DNA from: an uncultured Desulfobulbaceae bacterium
Lineage (GTDB): Bacteria; Desulfobacterota; Desulfobulbia; Desulfobulbales; BM004
Assembly: GCA_947258675.1 (NCBI GenBank)
Contig: CAMYJP010000037.1
Location: 1 to 16,727 of the forward strand
DNA length: 16,727 nt
Direction: 5' to 3'
In this document: positions 1-9,000 of the stretch, piece by piece
How the letters are laid out: every line of letters begins with the position of its first letter
Numbering within the stretch: the first letter of the stretch is position 1
The notes under the pieces: model-generated
Database searches by the model: none
Seen by the model: only the letters and a program-made list of their open reading frames with translations
Told to the model about the DNA's origin: nothing
Made by a program: the position numbers and the translations under genes

Positions 1-1301
1 GGTGTAGAATCCATATTTCCTGAGTTGGGAGGGTAACTGAGTGGATCAGGGCCTCCAAGTTCGTCATTGTTGGCCAGATCAGTGGTCGGATCCATATAAC
101 TCATAGGAACTCCGCAGGTTTCAGTACCCGGGCAGTCAGCATCGATTGAACATGTTATTGAACGGGAGTCTGAACAGATGTTGAGAACTTCACGAACTTT
201 ATGCATATTGGTTGTTAACAGAGGGTCCTTATTTTCGTGGCAATCCAGGCAGTCAGCTAAGACAGTGGTTGGACAAGTGCTACTATGGTTATTTACTTCC
301 AGGCCTATAGGATTGGGCCCCATTGAACTGTGGCAGTCAGAACAGGCAAAAGTCCAGTCGCATGTTGATGGGCAGGTATCATTTCCACCGTCGCAGTTCT
401 GATCAATCCCATCGTTACAATGTTCTGTCGCCTCGGGATTAATGGCAGCAGTCGTGTCGTCACAATCGATTTCAGTGCCGCCAGGGCAGCCTGTATTTCC
501 TCCGGTGCCGTCCCCATAGCCATCTTGGTCAATGTCGACACAGACCAGGCATTCCCCTGAATAATCGACGTTTGAACCAGCAACTGCTGCAGCACAGTCG
601 TTAGGATGGGTCTGTCCGTCACAGCCACAGATCGGATCAAAGAGCAGGTAACAGACTTCCGGCCGGCCGGAACAGAATCCTGTTCCATTGCAATCTCCTG
701 CGGGCTTAGCGCAATAGTACAGGCTGGACCCGCAGTCTATGTTAGTAATGCAGGGGATCTGACAATCAGGATCGTTGTTGTCTGTCAGGTTGTCAAAGTC
801 ATTATCTACGCCATCATTGCATACCTCTACGATCAGGTTAGCTCGAATGGAGTAGTCAAATTGATAACCGTCATAGGCAGGTTCGTGAAAGGTCCCAGTC
901 ATAGAAAGGAAACTTCCGTCAAAGGTGCCTGTGAACTGGTTCTGGGGAAAAGGGCCGTTGTCCTGGGTGCCTGAAAAATTGAACCCGTCAAAAGTGCCTG
1001 GGTAGGATGGAAGAAAAAAACCGAAACCGAAGCTGTAAGGTGGGTTGGTTCCAAGGTCGATATTTTCAAATGAAACGACAGAGCCGTTGACCACCATTCT
1101 GAAGGTTCCGTAAACAGTAAGATCCCCCATGCCGCCACCGGAAAGGCCGCCGGATGTATGAATTATGCTGTCTTGAACAGACTCAACAACCCGCAGATAA
1201 TAGATATCCGCGGCCTGGCATGGCTTTGCTGTAAATAAAAAAGTAAAACAGAATGATACAATCCAGATACAGAATAAACACCACAGCCAATTATACCTCA
1301 T
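1..1301 (-). CDS. Secreted Kazal/MopE-like multidomain c-type cytochrome, 3' end missing
   Basis: Reads from ATG at 1301 without a stop to the left edge (434 codons seen). Residues 1-30 are a signal peptide (cleavage near PCQA/AD). Residues 31-158 are a beta-rich region I do not recognise. Residues 160-180 are an Asp/Asn-rich motif (CNDGVDNDFD). Residues about 197-251 are a Kazal-like domain (core PICGCDGQTHPNDC). Residues 255-309 are a putative metal-binding motif of the MopE type (DIDQDGYGDG, DCDDT, CNDGIDQNCDGG). Haem motifs follow: CSDCH at 320-324 and CLDCH at 351-355. Residues 412-422 (NDELGGPDPLS) match the segment just before a CQVCH haem motif in the 1200-aa cytochrome next door, so the missing part probably carries more haems. 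Likely periplasmic, surface or secreted. Kazal domains inhibit serine proteases in animals; the role here is unknown. It has its own leader, more than 900 bp from the upstream gene. Confidence 0.9.
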   Translation of the reverse strand, partial: MRYNWLWCLFCIWIVSFCFTFLFTAKPCQAADIYYLRVVESVQDSIIHTSGGLSGGGMGDLTVYGTFRMVVNGSVVSFENIDLGTNPPYSFGFGFFLPSYPGTFDGFNFSGTQDNGPFPQNQFTGTFDGSFLSMTGTFHEPAYDGYQFDYSIRANLIVEVCNDGVDNDFDNLTDNNDPDCQIPCITNIDCGSSLYYCAKPAGDCNGTGFCSGRPEVCYLLFDPICGCDGQTHPNDCAAAVAGSNVDYSGECLVCVDIDQDGYGDGTGGNTGCPGGTEIDCDDTTAAINPEATEHCNDGIDQNCDGGNDTCPSTCDWTFACSDCHSSMGPNPIGLEVNNHSSTCPTTVLADCLDCHENKDPLLTTNMHKVREVLNICSDSRSITCSIDADCPGTETCGVPMSYMDPTTDLANNDELGGPDPLSYPPNSGNMDST

Positions 1302-1314
1302 TTCCCCCCCCTTA
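1302..1314 (-). promoter_or_regulatory. Ribosome binding site with a run of eight G
   Basis: On the minus strand the start is preceded by TAAGGGGGGGGAA and then ATG. The purine-rich run is a plausible Shine-Dalgarno sequence and supports the start at 1301. The G8 homopolymer (1304-1311) is the kind of tract that can slip in replication and change SD-ATG spacing. Confidence 0.6.
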
Positions 1315-1608
1315 CTGAAAAATCAGCATTTAACAATTAGACAAAAAAAGAATATTTCAATACTTTCTAATATAAAAGACAAGTCCAAGCAAGCTATCAA
1401 AAGCCTCTTATTTTGCTGGTGTTTTGCCTGGTATTTTTTTTTAGGTGTTTGCTTTCACCTGCTCGAGAAAATTTGTACTCTCTTTTTTAATCAATGGTTT
1501 TATCCTAGTTTTGAGCTATGAACTGAATGACGAAGGAATTCCAGGTTACGTTCAGTCATCAGTTTCTTTAAATTGCAGATATTCGCTTTGGAAATTTTTT
1601 TTTGTTGC

Positions 1609-1644
1609 AAAAAAAAGGATCATCCTCTCTATAAAAGATGATCC
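1609..1644 (-). terminator. Rho-independent terminator, orphan
   Basis: A perfect 8-bp stem (GGATCATC at 1617-1624, GATGATCC at 1637-1644) with a 12-nt loop is followed on the minus strand by eight T (1609-1616). It sits upstream of the gene starting at 1301 and no gene lies directly to its right, so it ends either a transcript from the repeat element at about 1700-1925 or an attenuated leader. Confidence 0.6.
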
Positions 1645-1698
1645 AGTAATTCTATCTAAAAATTTATTATTTTTCATTTACCTACCGCAATTGATTTG

Positions 1699-1925
1699 AT
1701 TTCTCATTTGCTAATTAGTTTCCATCTGGAAACGGCCCTTTTAAGCAATTTCTGCGTCAGCCTGCGGAGTTGTTGGTGCGGCGTACCTGAGTACGCCTCC
1801 GCGCAACTCCTTGTAATCCTTGAACTTGCTCAGAACTGCTCGTTCTCGAAATGGAAACAACTTAGTGTAGCCATCCGAAAAAAAAAGACTTTCCGGATGA
1901 ACACTAATTAAAGAAATGAGAGAAA
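1699..1925. mobile_element. MITE-like inverted-repeat element (non-coding)
   Basis: The ends are imperfect inverted repeats. Left 1713-1732 (AATTAGTTTCCATCTGGAAA) and the complement of right 1890-1909 (AATTAGTGTTCATCCGGAAA) agree at 17 of 20 positions. The similarity continues outward (TTTCTCATTT on the left, complement of AAATGAGAGAAA on the right). The centre is a GC-rich hairpin: outer arms GGAGTTG 1766-1772 and CAACTCC 1804-1810, inner arms GGCGTAC 1780-1786 and GTACGCC 1791-1797, loop CTGA. A second stem lies at 1862-1908 (TAGTGT and CATCCG pair with CGGATG and ACACTA). No transposase is encoded. The GC-rich core stands out from its AT-rich surroundings. I believe similar sequences recur in deltaproteobacterial genomes, but that is from memory. 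The family and the mobilising enzyme are unknown. Confidence 0.6.
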
Positions 1926-2027
1926 CATTTAAATATGATTTTGCAATATTCAAGCCAAAATCTATTTTAGGGTGAATTTGTCAATAATATTGGACTATTA
2001 AAGATGTGCTAGAAAATTTTGTTTTCC

Positions 2028-2054
2028 AAAAAACACAATTACCTTGTGTTTTTT
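2028..2054. repeat. Perfect 11-bp AT-rich hairpin
   Basis: AAAAAACACAA (2028-2038) pairs perfectly with TTGTGTTTTTT (2044-2054) around a 5-nt loop. It may act as a weak bidirectional terminator between the cytochrome gene to the right and the repeat element to the left. Apart from the features listed separately I see nothing else in 1302-2218. Confidence 0.4.
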
Positions 2055-2148
2055 AACCCATATTCTTGTTAAATTGCGTTTTTTGACAAGCTTTTTTAAA
2101 GGTTGAATACACTTTTAATGAGCTTTAAATGAAAAAAATTTCGTAAAT

Positions 2149-2187
2149 AAAAAAAGCCGGGGTGAATTGCTAACCCCGGCTTTTTTT
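2149..2187 (-). terminator. Rho-independent terminator of the 1200-aa cytochrome gene
   Basis: GCCGGGGT (2156-2163) pairs with ACCCCGGC (2173-2180). The flanking A and T tracts (2149-2155 and 2181-2187) give a U-run on either strand. It lies about 30 bp past the stop codon at 2219. Confidence 0.9.
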
Positions 2188-2218
2188 ATCGGTTTTTGTA
2201 GGTAGTTTCAGTTTTCTT

Positions 2219-5200
2219 TTACGGTGTCGCAATTCCCTCGTAAACGGTAATCATGGTGGGAAGTTCGTACACCAGCACGCCGGCAACCGTATTGGCGCCT
2301 GCATCCACTGTAAGCGAGCCGTTTGTCTGCAGATTTAGTGGATTTGTATTTATAGTATTGGGTTGCATAATATGCTTGCCAAATGGTGGAATTGTCGGGG
2401 ACGATGTACCAAGCACCGTGCCATCAGTGAATTTCAGGGTAATGGTTACTGTTACTGCCACTGCATTAGGATTCAGCAGATGGAGAGTGTTTGAGAAACC
2501 GTTTTCTTCAAACACCTGCGGGAATATCATCTTCGACTGAGGTGTGGCTGACTCATAAAAATCTAATCCTTCCACATTTGCAAATTTGATAACATTGGTT
2601 GAAGAGAATGTATTTCCGGTGCAAGTGCCGATCATACCACCTTCATATTCACCAACTTCAAAAAATGCGGGGTCGTTGACCCATGCGGTTCCTGAAACTT
2701 CATCTGTCTGGTCACAGGTTAATACTCCATCCATTGCAAAGCAAGGCGTTGTAGTGGATCTCGCACCAGCGGCAATGGTGGTAGGACCGTCGGTAAAGTA
2801 GGCAGTTCCTGCATTTCTGTAATAATTGTTAGTACAATCAACACTTTGACTAGCCGCAGGATTTATGCTCGAAATAAAGTTGTTATAGTCGTTATGTCCG
2901 TCAAACAGGTATGGATAATACAGTGCTGTTCTTTCGGTACTCGATTCATCAATGCTCATCGCCTCTACAACGGAGCCGACCATCTTTTCATAACGAAGCA
3001 TTGCGGTTACCGTGTTCTCAGCTGAGTCAGTTGAAATACGTATTGAACCGTTGAAGTCACCGCCAAAAACACTTCTGACTATCTTTTCATATTCACCGTG
3101 CCCGGGTATTTCCTGGATATCCGTAACAGTTGGTAAGATGTCATCAATATAGTCAACTGTTACCGTAACCGGTGTTGAGCGGAGATTCTGGATATGGAGG
3201 ATATTCCCGTATTCCTGAGCTGCATTATCGAAACCAGCTGGGAAGAAGTGGTTTTGCTTGGCAGCCGGGGCTTCGTAAATATCGAATGCTTCATTGTTCG
3301 GGGCAATCGAGTTAGTCATTGCGATAATTGGCTTATCCGGTTCCGCTTCAATAATTATGGTACCGTCAAAAGTCTCGACATCTAGAGCTCCGTGCTTAAT
3401 AAAGTTCGGGGTTTCCACCAGACAGGCATTTGCCGGAATGGTTTTAGCGGCGGTGAAATTTATAGAACCATTACTGTTGTAAAGGACAATGGCCAGATCT
3501 ACCGTTACCGACGGATCTACTGAACAGAGGGTCAGGAAGTTCAGCCACAATCCGTCCGGGTGGGGACCATCTTTAATGGCCGGAAAGTAAACAGCATTAC
3601 AGCCGGCGTCAGGATTAACTGCCGGATCAGTGTCATCACAGTCACTATCCTGAAGTACCCATGGGGCTCCCGGGTCGGTACAGGACTGCATGGTTACATC
3701 CGGACTACCGAACCCATCCCCGTCTGCATCCTCATAGTAGGTTGTCGTGGTAAGCTTGCCGGGATCGTTGTCACACTCGTCATATGGCGGCGCTGTCGTC
3801 GGGGCGCCGGTCACGTAACAACCGTTGGCGTTATCGGCTATATCGACAAATGCGTCACCATCAGCATCCGTGCAGTCTGTGGCCGGTCCTTCCAGGGTCT
3901 GAGTCTTGCAGGCATTGCTGCAAGCATCAAAGTCATTGTTATTATTATCATCACATGCTTCATTGCCTTCTACTATGCCATTGCCGCAAAAACTGGGCGG
4001 TGGAAATGTCTGCCATACGGCAGTCAGAGGCTTGATGAATCTGGAGTGGCAGGAAGCTGTTCCATCCGTTGGGAAGAAACAGGTGCCGCCATTAGGAGCA
4101 GGTGAATATGTGAATGGATTGCTCAGGCCGGTCTGGCTTGTTGTGTTGTACGTTGGAGAGGGTACAACATCAAACTTTCCATTCACATGCAGTGTCGGAT
4201 CCTGAATGTCCGGGACGGCAAAGGGATAGTCGGCTGCAGTTACAGTAGTAAAATGGCAGTTATTGCAGTCGAATTTGCGAACCAGTACATGTTGGCTGTG
4301 GAGATCGTTGTCCGGCACGGCTTTATGACAGTTATTGCACGTGAGACCGTCAGGATCAAGGGTGCTGCCGTCCCAGGCCGGAGACAGGCCTAGCGGTTGG
4401 CTGCCAAATATGAGTGATTGTCCTGAGCTGTGACAGTAAATGTTAGAGCAGGTCATCGATCCGTTACCCAGGGTGCCGTCATTTGTTACAGTGGTCAGTG
4501 CGGTCTGGTCATAGGACACACCAGCTTGTCCTCTGTAGCTGGTACCTGTGCCATCGTAAATGTCCGGATCATTTGCAGAACTACCATCGTCATAGGGCAT
4601 GTTGAAATCAATCTGCAGACCGTTTGGATCGTTGATTATCGGCGTGACCGGCATACCGGTGACATGGCAGAAGTCGCACGGGTTTTCATCAGTGCTTCTA
4701 CCGCTTAACTTCTCTACATGAATTCCATGTAAACCGGATGTCTGTGAACCGGTCGGGGCCGGGGTAAATACCAGTGGATCAGGCGGGAATCCATGGCAGG
4801 TGTTGCATGACGGCATAAAGCCCTGGGGATGTTCATGGCAGAAGGCACAATCATCGTCCTTGAAGTGATCGGCGCCGGTTCCGTCGTTCCGCCAGTGGTT
4901 TGTCTGGGTGTGGCAGACCTGACAGATTCCGTTAGGCGAGCTGTCAATAAGGCCTGAGCCCGGAGGCACACTGAGCGGGTCTGGTCCACCCAATTCGTCA
5001 TTCCGGGCAAAAGTGGTAGAATCTGCTATGATAACTGTTCGACCGTCTACCGTGGTTCGGATAAACTGGCCATAGAAGATTTCAAAATTTCCATCCAGAT
5101 TAATGGGAAATGGATTGGCAGGGTTTGCTATGAATGCGGCAAGGTCGCCCTGAACAGTTATGGAGTTACCGGAGCGGGCGATAATCTCGAAGGAGGTTGT

Positions 5201-5821
5201 TTTCAGTTCAAAGTTGCAGGTCTCGCCGGTCGGGCAATCAGCGTCCTGGGTGCAGTAGGTTTCTATTGCAGAAGAACAGAAACCGGCCGCATCCGGATAG
5301 GTTACGGTATAAATAAGCCCTCTTTCCTGGCCGGTCTTCTGGTCCCATGTTTTCTGGTTCCAGTTCACGGGATCGTTTTCATCCCATTTCGGGTCAATGG
5401 AGGTGAAGTTCACTGAGAAGGTGGTATTTCCGCCGTTGACGCTGAAGCCGGTGGTTGGATCAAAGGTTCCGGTGGCCAGCGGCATTTCAGTAAATTTATG
5501 TCCGTGGCAGTCTTCACAATTTCTGACCCAGTTACCGAATCTGGTACTGGCGCCGACAGCTTCAAAGGAATGGGTCTGTACTGCAGGTGCGCTGGTTCTG
5601 GTATAACCGGAGCCGGTATCGTTAGTGTGGCAGATCTCACATGGTTTTAAAAAATATGGAATAGGGGGAGTGCCTCCTCCCCAGCGATCAAGAATATGGC
5701 AATCTTCACAGGCAATGTTATTAGAAACTTCGTTGTGCGGTGCAAGATACGCGCTACTAATCTGCGGTAAAACGAATAAGCCTAAAAAAAATATACTTAC
5801 GAGAAATAATTGTCTCTTCAT
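2219..5821 (-). CDS. Secreted multiheme c-type cytochrome with four-module beta-rich C-terminus (1200 aa)
   Basis: Signal peptide 1-24 (QISSA/Y). Nine CXXCH haem motifs begin at residues 38, 61, 102, 300, 325, 339, 382, 495 and 519, plus one CX4CH (CSNIYCH, 458-464). The CX4CH/CXXCH arrangement is the Geobacter-type repeat family. An odd CX9CH (CFFPTDGTASCH, 581-592) may bind an eleventh haem. Then come DUF4215 (612-640, CGNGIVEGNEACDD), a MopE-like Asp-rich region (650-741) and a C-terminal region of four related modules starting at FP motifs at 745, 859, 968 and 1099. Each module ends near a YE or DES motif. Residues 107-299 are a haem-free insert absent from the paralogue at 6097-9288. The start has a strong SD (GGAGGGGG, 3 nt before ATG). 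Likely role: extracellular electron transfer at the cell surface. The family is clear from the motifs; the partner is unknown. Confidence 0.95.
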   Translation of the reverse strand: MKRQLFLVSIFFLGLFVLPQISSAYLAPHNEVSNNIACEDCHILDRWGGGTPPIPYFLKPCEICHTNDTGSGYTRTSAPAVQTHSFEAVGASTRFGNWVRNCEDCHGHKFTEMPLATGTFDPTTGFSVNGGNTTFSVNFTSIDPKWDENDPVNWNQKTWDQKTGQERGLIYTVTYPDAAGFCSSAIETYCTQDADCPTGETCNFELKTTSFEIIARSGNSITVQGDLAAFIANPANPFPINLDGNFEIFYGQFIRTTVDGRTVIIADSTTFARNDELGGPDPLSVPPGSGLIDSSPNGICQVCHTQTNHWRNDGTGADHFKDDDCAFCHEHPQGFMPSCNTCHGFPPDPLVFTPAPTGSQTSGLHGIHVEKLSGRSTDENPCDFCHVTGMPVTPIINDPNGLQIDFNMPYDDGSSANDPDIYDGTGTSYRGQAGVSYDQTALTTVTNDGTLGNGSMTCSNIYCHSSGQSLIFGSQPLGLSPAWDGSTLDPDGLTCNNCHKAVPDNDLHSQHVLVRKFDCNNCHFTTVTAADYPFAVPDIQDPTLHVNGKFDVVPSPTYNTTSQTGLSNPFTYSPAPNGGTCFFPTDGTASCHSRFIKPLTAVWQTFPPPSFCGNGIVEGNEACDDNNNNDFDACSNACKTQTLEGPATDCTDADGDAFVDIADNANGCYVTGAPTTAPPYDECDNDPGKLTTTTYYEDADGDGFGSPDVTMQSCTDPGAPWVLQDSDCDDTDPAVNPDAGCNAVYFPAIKDGPHPDGLWLNFLTLCSVDPSVTVDLAIVLYNSNGSINFTAAKTIPANACLVETPNFIKHGALDVETFDGTIIIEAEPDKPIIAMTNSIAPNNEAFDIYEAPAAKQNHFFPAGFDNAAQEYGNILHIQNLRSTPVTVTVDYIDDILPTVTDIQEIPGHGEYEKIVRSVFGGDFNGSIRISTDSAENTVTAMLRYEKMVGSVVEAMSIDESSTERTALYYPYLFDGHNDYNNFISSINPAASQSVDCTNNYYRNAGTAYFTDGPTTIAAGARSTTTPCFAMDGVLTCDQTDEVSGTAWVNDPAFFEVGEYEGGMIGTCTGNTFSSTNVIKFANVEGLDFYESATPQSKMIFPQVFEENGFSNTLHLLNPNAVAVTVTITLKFTDGTVLGTSSPTIPPFGKHIMQPNTINTNPLNLQTNGSLTVDAGANTVAGVLVYELPTMITVYEGIATP

Positions 5822-5962
5822 ACACCCCCTCCTTCATGTTCACATTTATAATTAGTAAAAATCTTCTTAAGTAGAATTGGATAAGACTTGTATTTATTTT
5901 TTATAAAGATCTGTAAAGCTCGCTACTTGTATTTGATGATTGTACTGTATCGAGAGGCAAAT

Positions 5963-5986
5963 GTCTTTTATAATTGTATATAAGAC
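5963..5986. repeat. Imperfect dyad upstream of the 1200-aa cytochrome gene
   Basis: GTCTT and AAGAC arms flank an AT-rich centre (5963-5967 and 5982-5986), about 140 bp upstream of the start at 5821. It could be an operator, but the symmetry is short. I found no convincing sigma-54-type promoter in this intergenic region. Confidence 0.2.
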
Positions 5987-6022
5987 AAGGGTTATAAAAA
6001 TCTTATGAAACCAATACCATCA

Positions 6023-6059
6023 AGAAAGCCGGGGTAAGTGTTTCCCACCCCGGCTTTCT
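6023..6059 (-). terminator. Terminator hairpin of the 1063-aa cytochrome gene
   Basis: A perfect 13-bp stem (6023-6035 with 6047-6059, AGAAAGCCGGGGT arms) and an 11-nt loop lie 38 bp past the stop at 6097. Its GCCGGGGT core is the same as in the terminator at 2149-2187. The U-tract is poor (CTTTCTTGATGG), so read-through into the next cytochrome gene is possible. Confidence 0.75.
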
Positions 6060-6096
6060 GCTTTAATTGTAACTCCTTAAAGGTTTACATATATTA

Positions 6097-9000
6097 TTAC
6101 TGTTCAACACCTTCGTAAACTGTGATCATTAACGATGTTTCATATACCAGGACACCGGTAACCGTATTGGCGCCCGCATCTACTGTCAGAGAGCCGTTGG
6201 TCGGCAACGATGCCGGATTTGTGTTTATCGAAGTCGGTTGCATGATATGCTTGCCGAATGGTGGGATTGTCGGTGAAGAGGTGCCTAGCACCGTGCCATC
6301 CGTATAATTGAGCGTAATATTTACAGTTATTGGGGCAGCCGTGGGATTCAACAGATGGAGTGTGTTTGAATATGGGGCTACCTCATAAACCTGCGGGAAG
6401 ATCATCCTCTGCATCGGTCTTGCCGATTCATGGAAGTTGAGTCCTTCAACATTAGCAAATTTTATAACGTTGGTGGTGGATACAACATTTCCTGTACAAG
6501 TAGCAGTCATACCACCTTCATATTCACTGGACCAGGAAGTGCCATCTATTTCAGATAAGCCATCACAGGTCACACTACCATCCATCACGAAACATGGTGT
6601 TATTGTGCTTCGTGCACCAGGAGCAATGGTAACTGGACCATCCGTGTAGTAGGGCGTTCCGTCATCCAAATAATACTCATACGTACAGTCAATGTTTGCT
6701 CCTGAAGGATTCATGGTGGAAATATAGTTGTTATACCCAGTATGCCCGTCATACAGGTAAGGATAGTAGATGGCATTTCTTTCAACAGTTGATTCATAGA
6801 TGGACATGGATTCAACTGTGGTTCCGGCCATCTTTTCGTAGCGAAGCATTCCGGCGACATTTCCGGTGGCTGTTACACTGATCGAGCCGTTAAAGTCACC
6901 GCCAAAAACATTCCTGATAACTTTCTCATATTCACCATTGCCTGGTATCACATAAACGTCGGCAACAGAAGGCAAGGCGTCGTCAATATAGTCAACTGTG
7001 ACCGTAACCGGAGTTGGTTCGGTATTCTGGATGTGTACTATATTACGGTACCCCGCTGCGGTATTGTCGAAGCCTGCTGGGAAGAAGAGGTTCAGTTTGG
7101 GAATCGGCGCCTCGTAAATGTTGAATGCCTGTGGATTGTTGCTCGGTGGTGCTAGTGAGTTGGTCATGCCAACGATCGGTGCACCTGCCTGAACAACCAC
7201 TGTACCGTTAAAGGTCTCAGTGTCAAGAGCCGCGTGCTTAATCCAGTTAGGAGTCTGGACCAGGCAGCCGTTTATCGGGGTTGTCAAATTTGGATCATTA
7301 AAATTTAATGATCCATCGCTGTTATATAGGGTGACGTTCAGAGTAACCGGAACGGATGGATCAACGGCGCAGATGGACAGAAAGTTCAGCCAGAGTCCGT
7401 CGGATTGCGGTCCATCCTTAATGGCCGGGAAGTAGGCGGTAGTACCGGCACCCGGAATTGTAGGATCGGTATCATCAGGGTCACCATCCACCGTTACCCA
7501 ACCAGCACCAGGATCGATACAGGTTGTCTGGCTGTTATTCGGATCACCATATCCGTCGCCATCTTGATCACGATAATATGTCACGGCAGCAAGCTTGCTA
7601 GGATCATTATCGCATTCATCGTATGGCGGCGCTGTTGCCGGGGTACCTGCGATGTAGCAACCATTAGCGCTATCAGCTATGTCGATAAATTCGTCACCAT
7701 CAGCATCAGTACATGGGCCCGGTCCAGGAACACTCTGGGACTCACAACCGTTGCTGCAGGCGTCAAAGTCGTTGTTGTTGCCGTCATCGCATGCTTCCAG
7801 GCCATCGACAATACCATTGCCGCAGAAGCCGTTATCGCCAGCATTCGTTGTCCACACCGCCACCAGAGGTTTATTAAATCTGGAGTGACACGAAGTTCCA
7901 TCTGTTGGGAAGAAGCAGGTGCCGCCACCAGGAGCAGGTTCGTAGGTAAATGGGTTGCTCAGACCGGTCTGGGCTGAGGTGTCATACGTTGGTGAGGGAA
8001 CAATATCAAAGGTCCCGTTTGCATGCTTGGATTTATCTTTTATGAACGGTATGGCGTTCGGATAATCGGCTGCAGTTGCAGTGTCGAAATGGCAGTAGTT
8101 GCAGTCGAACTTTCTGACCAGGACATGTGCCTCATGGAGATCGTTCAGTGGTACTTCCATGTGACAATTATTACAAGTGATTCCATCCGGGTCAAGGGTG
8201 GAGCCGTCCCAGGCAAATGATTCACCGACCGGATCAGTACCGAAGATGAGTGATCTACCCGTGCTATGGCAGTAAACAGCGGAGCAGGTCAGGGAGCCGT
8301 CACCAATCTGGCCGGTATTGTTGACTAAAGTACCGTTGCTACCGTCATGGTCACCGATATAGGTTACGGTGTTCTGGCCGATATAGGTAGTGGTGGTATT
8401 AAATATATCGTAGAATTGCCATTGCAGGTTTCCGAAGGTGTCTACGCTGTTGGCATACGGGATTTTCATGCCAAGATTGTTAGAGCCGTCAATGACTACA
8501 TTTACCAGCATACCGCCCTGATGACAGATTCCACAGTCATACCCATAGCCGTTTCCGGATTCGCTCGGGCTAGGGACTGCATGGATTTCGTGCATACCGA
8601 CAGTCTGTGATCCAGTAGCATCGGGAGGCTCAGCGAGACCTTTGTTCGTAGACGTAGGTGGCTCACCATGGCATGTATTACAACCAGCGGAGAAAGCTTC
8701 ACCGTGAATATGACAGTCAGTACAGACTAACCCGGCATTGTGCCCCTGTAACGAGCCATCCGCACGCCAGTAATTAGTGGCAGTATGGCAGACCTGGCAG
8801 ATACCGGAACCGTCAACCTGGGTATGTACCAAAGGGTCATTAAAAAGTACGGGAGAGCCGCAGGTAGTTGCACAATCTGCATCTGTTGTGCATGGAACAG
8901 ATGCATCGTCAGCACAGACACCCATGGTTTCGGTTACATAGTTTACGTTAGTATAGCCGGTGACTGCATCCTGATGATTCTGGTGGCAGTCCCAGCAGTT

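Noticed and set aside
1415..1428. Third sigma-54 promoter upstream of the left-edge gene
   Set aside because: GG-N10-GC spacing is met (GGCAAAACACCAGC), but the -12 TTGC is not, and no copy of the shared upstream motif is nearby.
1445..1911. Plus-strand ORFs between 1445 and 1911
   Set aside because: AT-rich, low-complexity translations without SD, partly inside the repeat element.
1741..1953. 70-aa minus-strand ORF
   Set aside because: It lies inside the inverted-repeat element and follows its hairpins; it has no SD and no recognisable domain, so it reads as non-coding repeat.
3560..4105. Long plus-strand ORF (181 aa), and a similar one at 7405-7977
   Set aside because: Antisense to the DUF4215/MopE-coding regions of both cytochromes; they are shadows of the Asp/Asn-rich codons.
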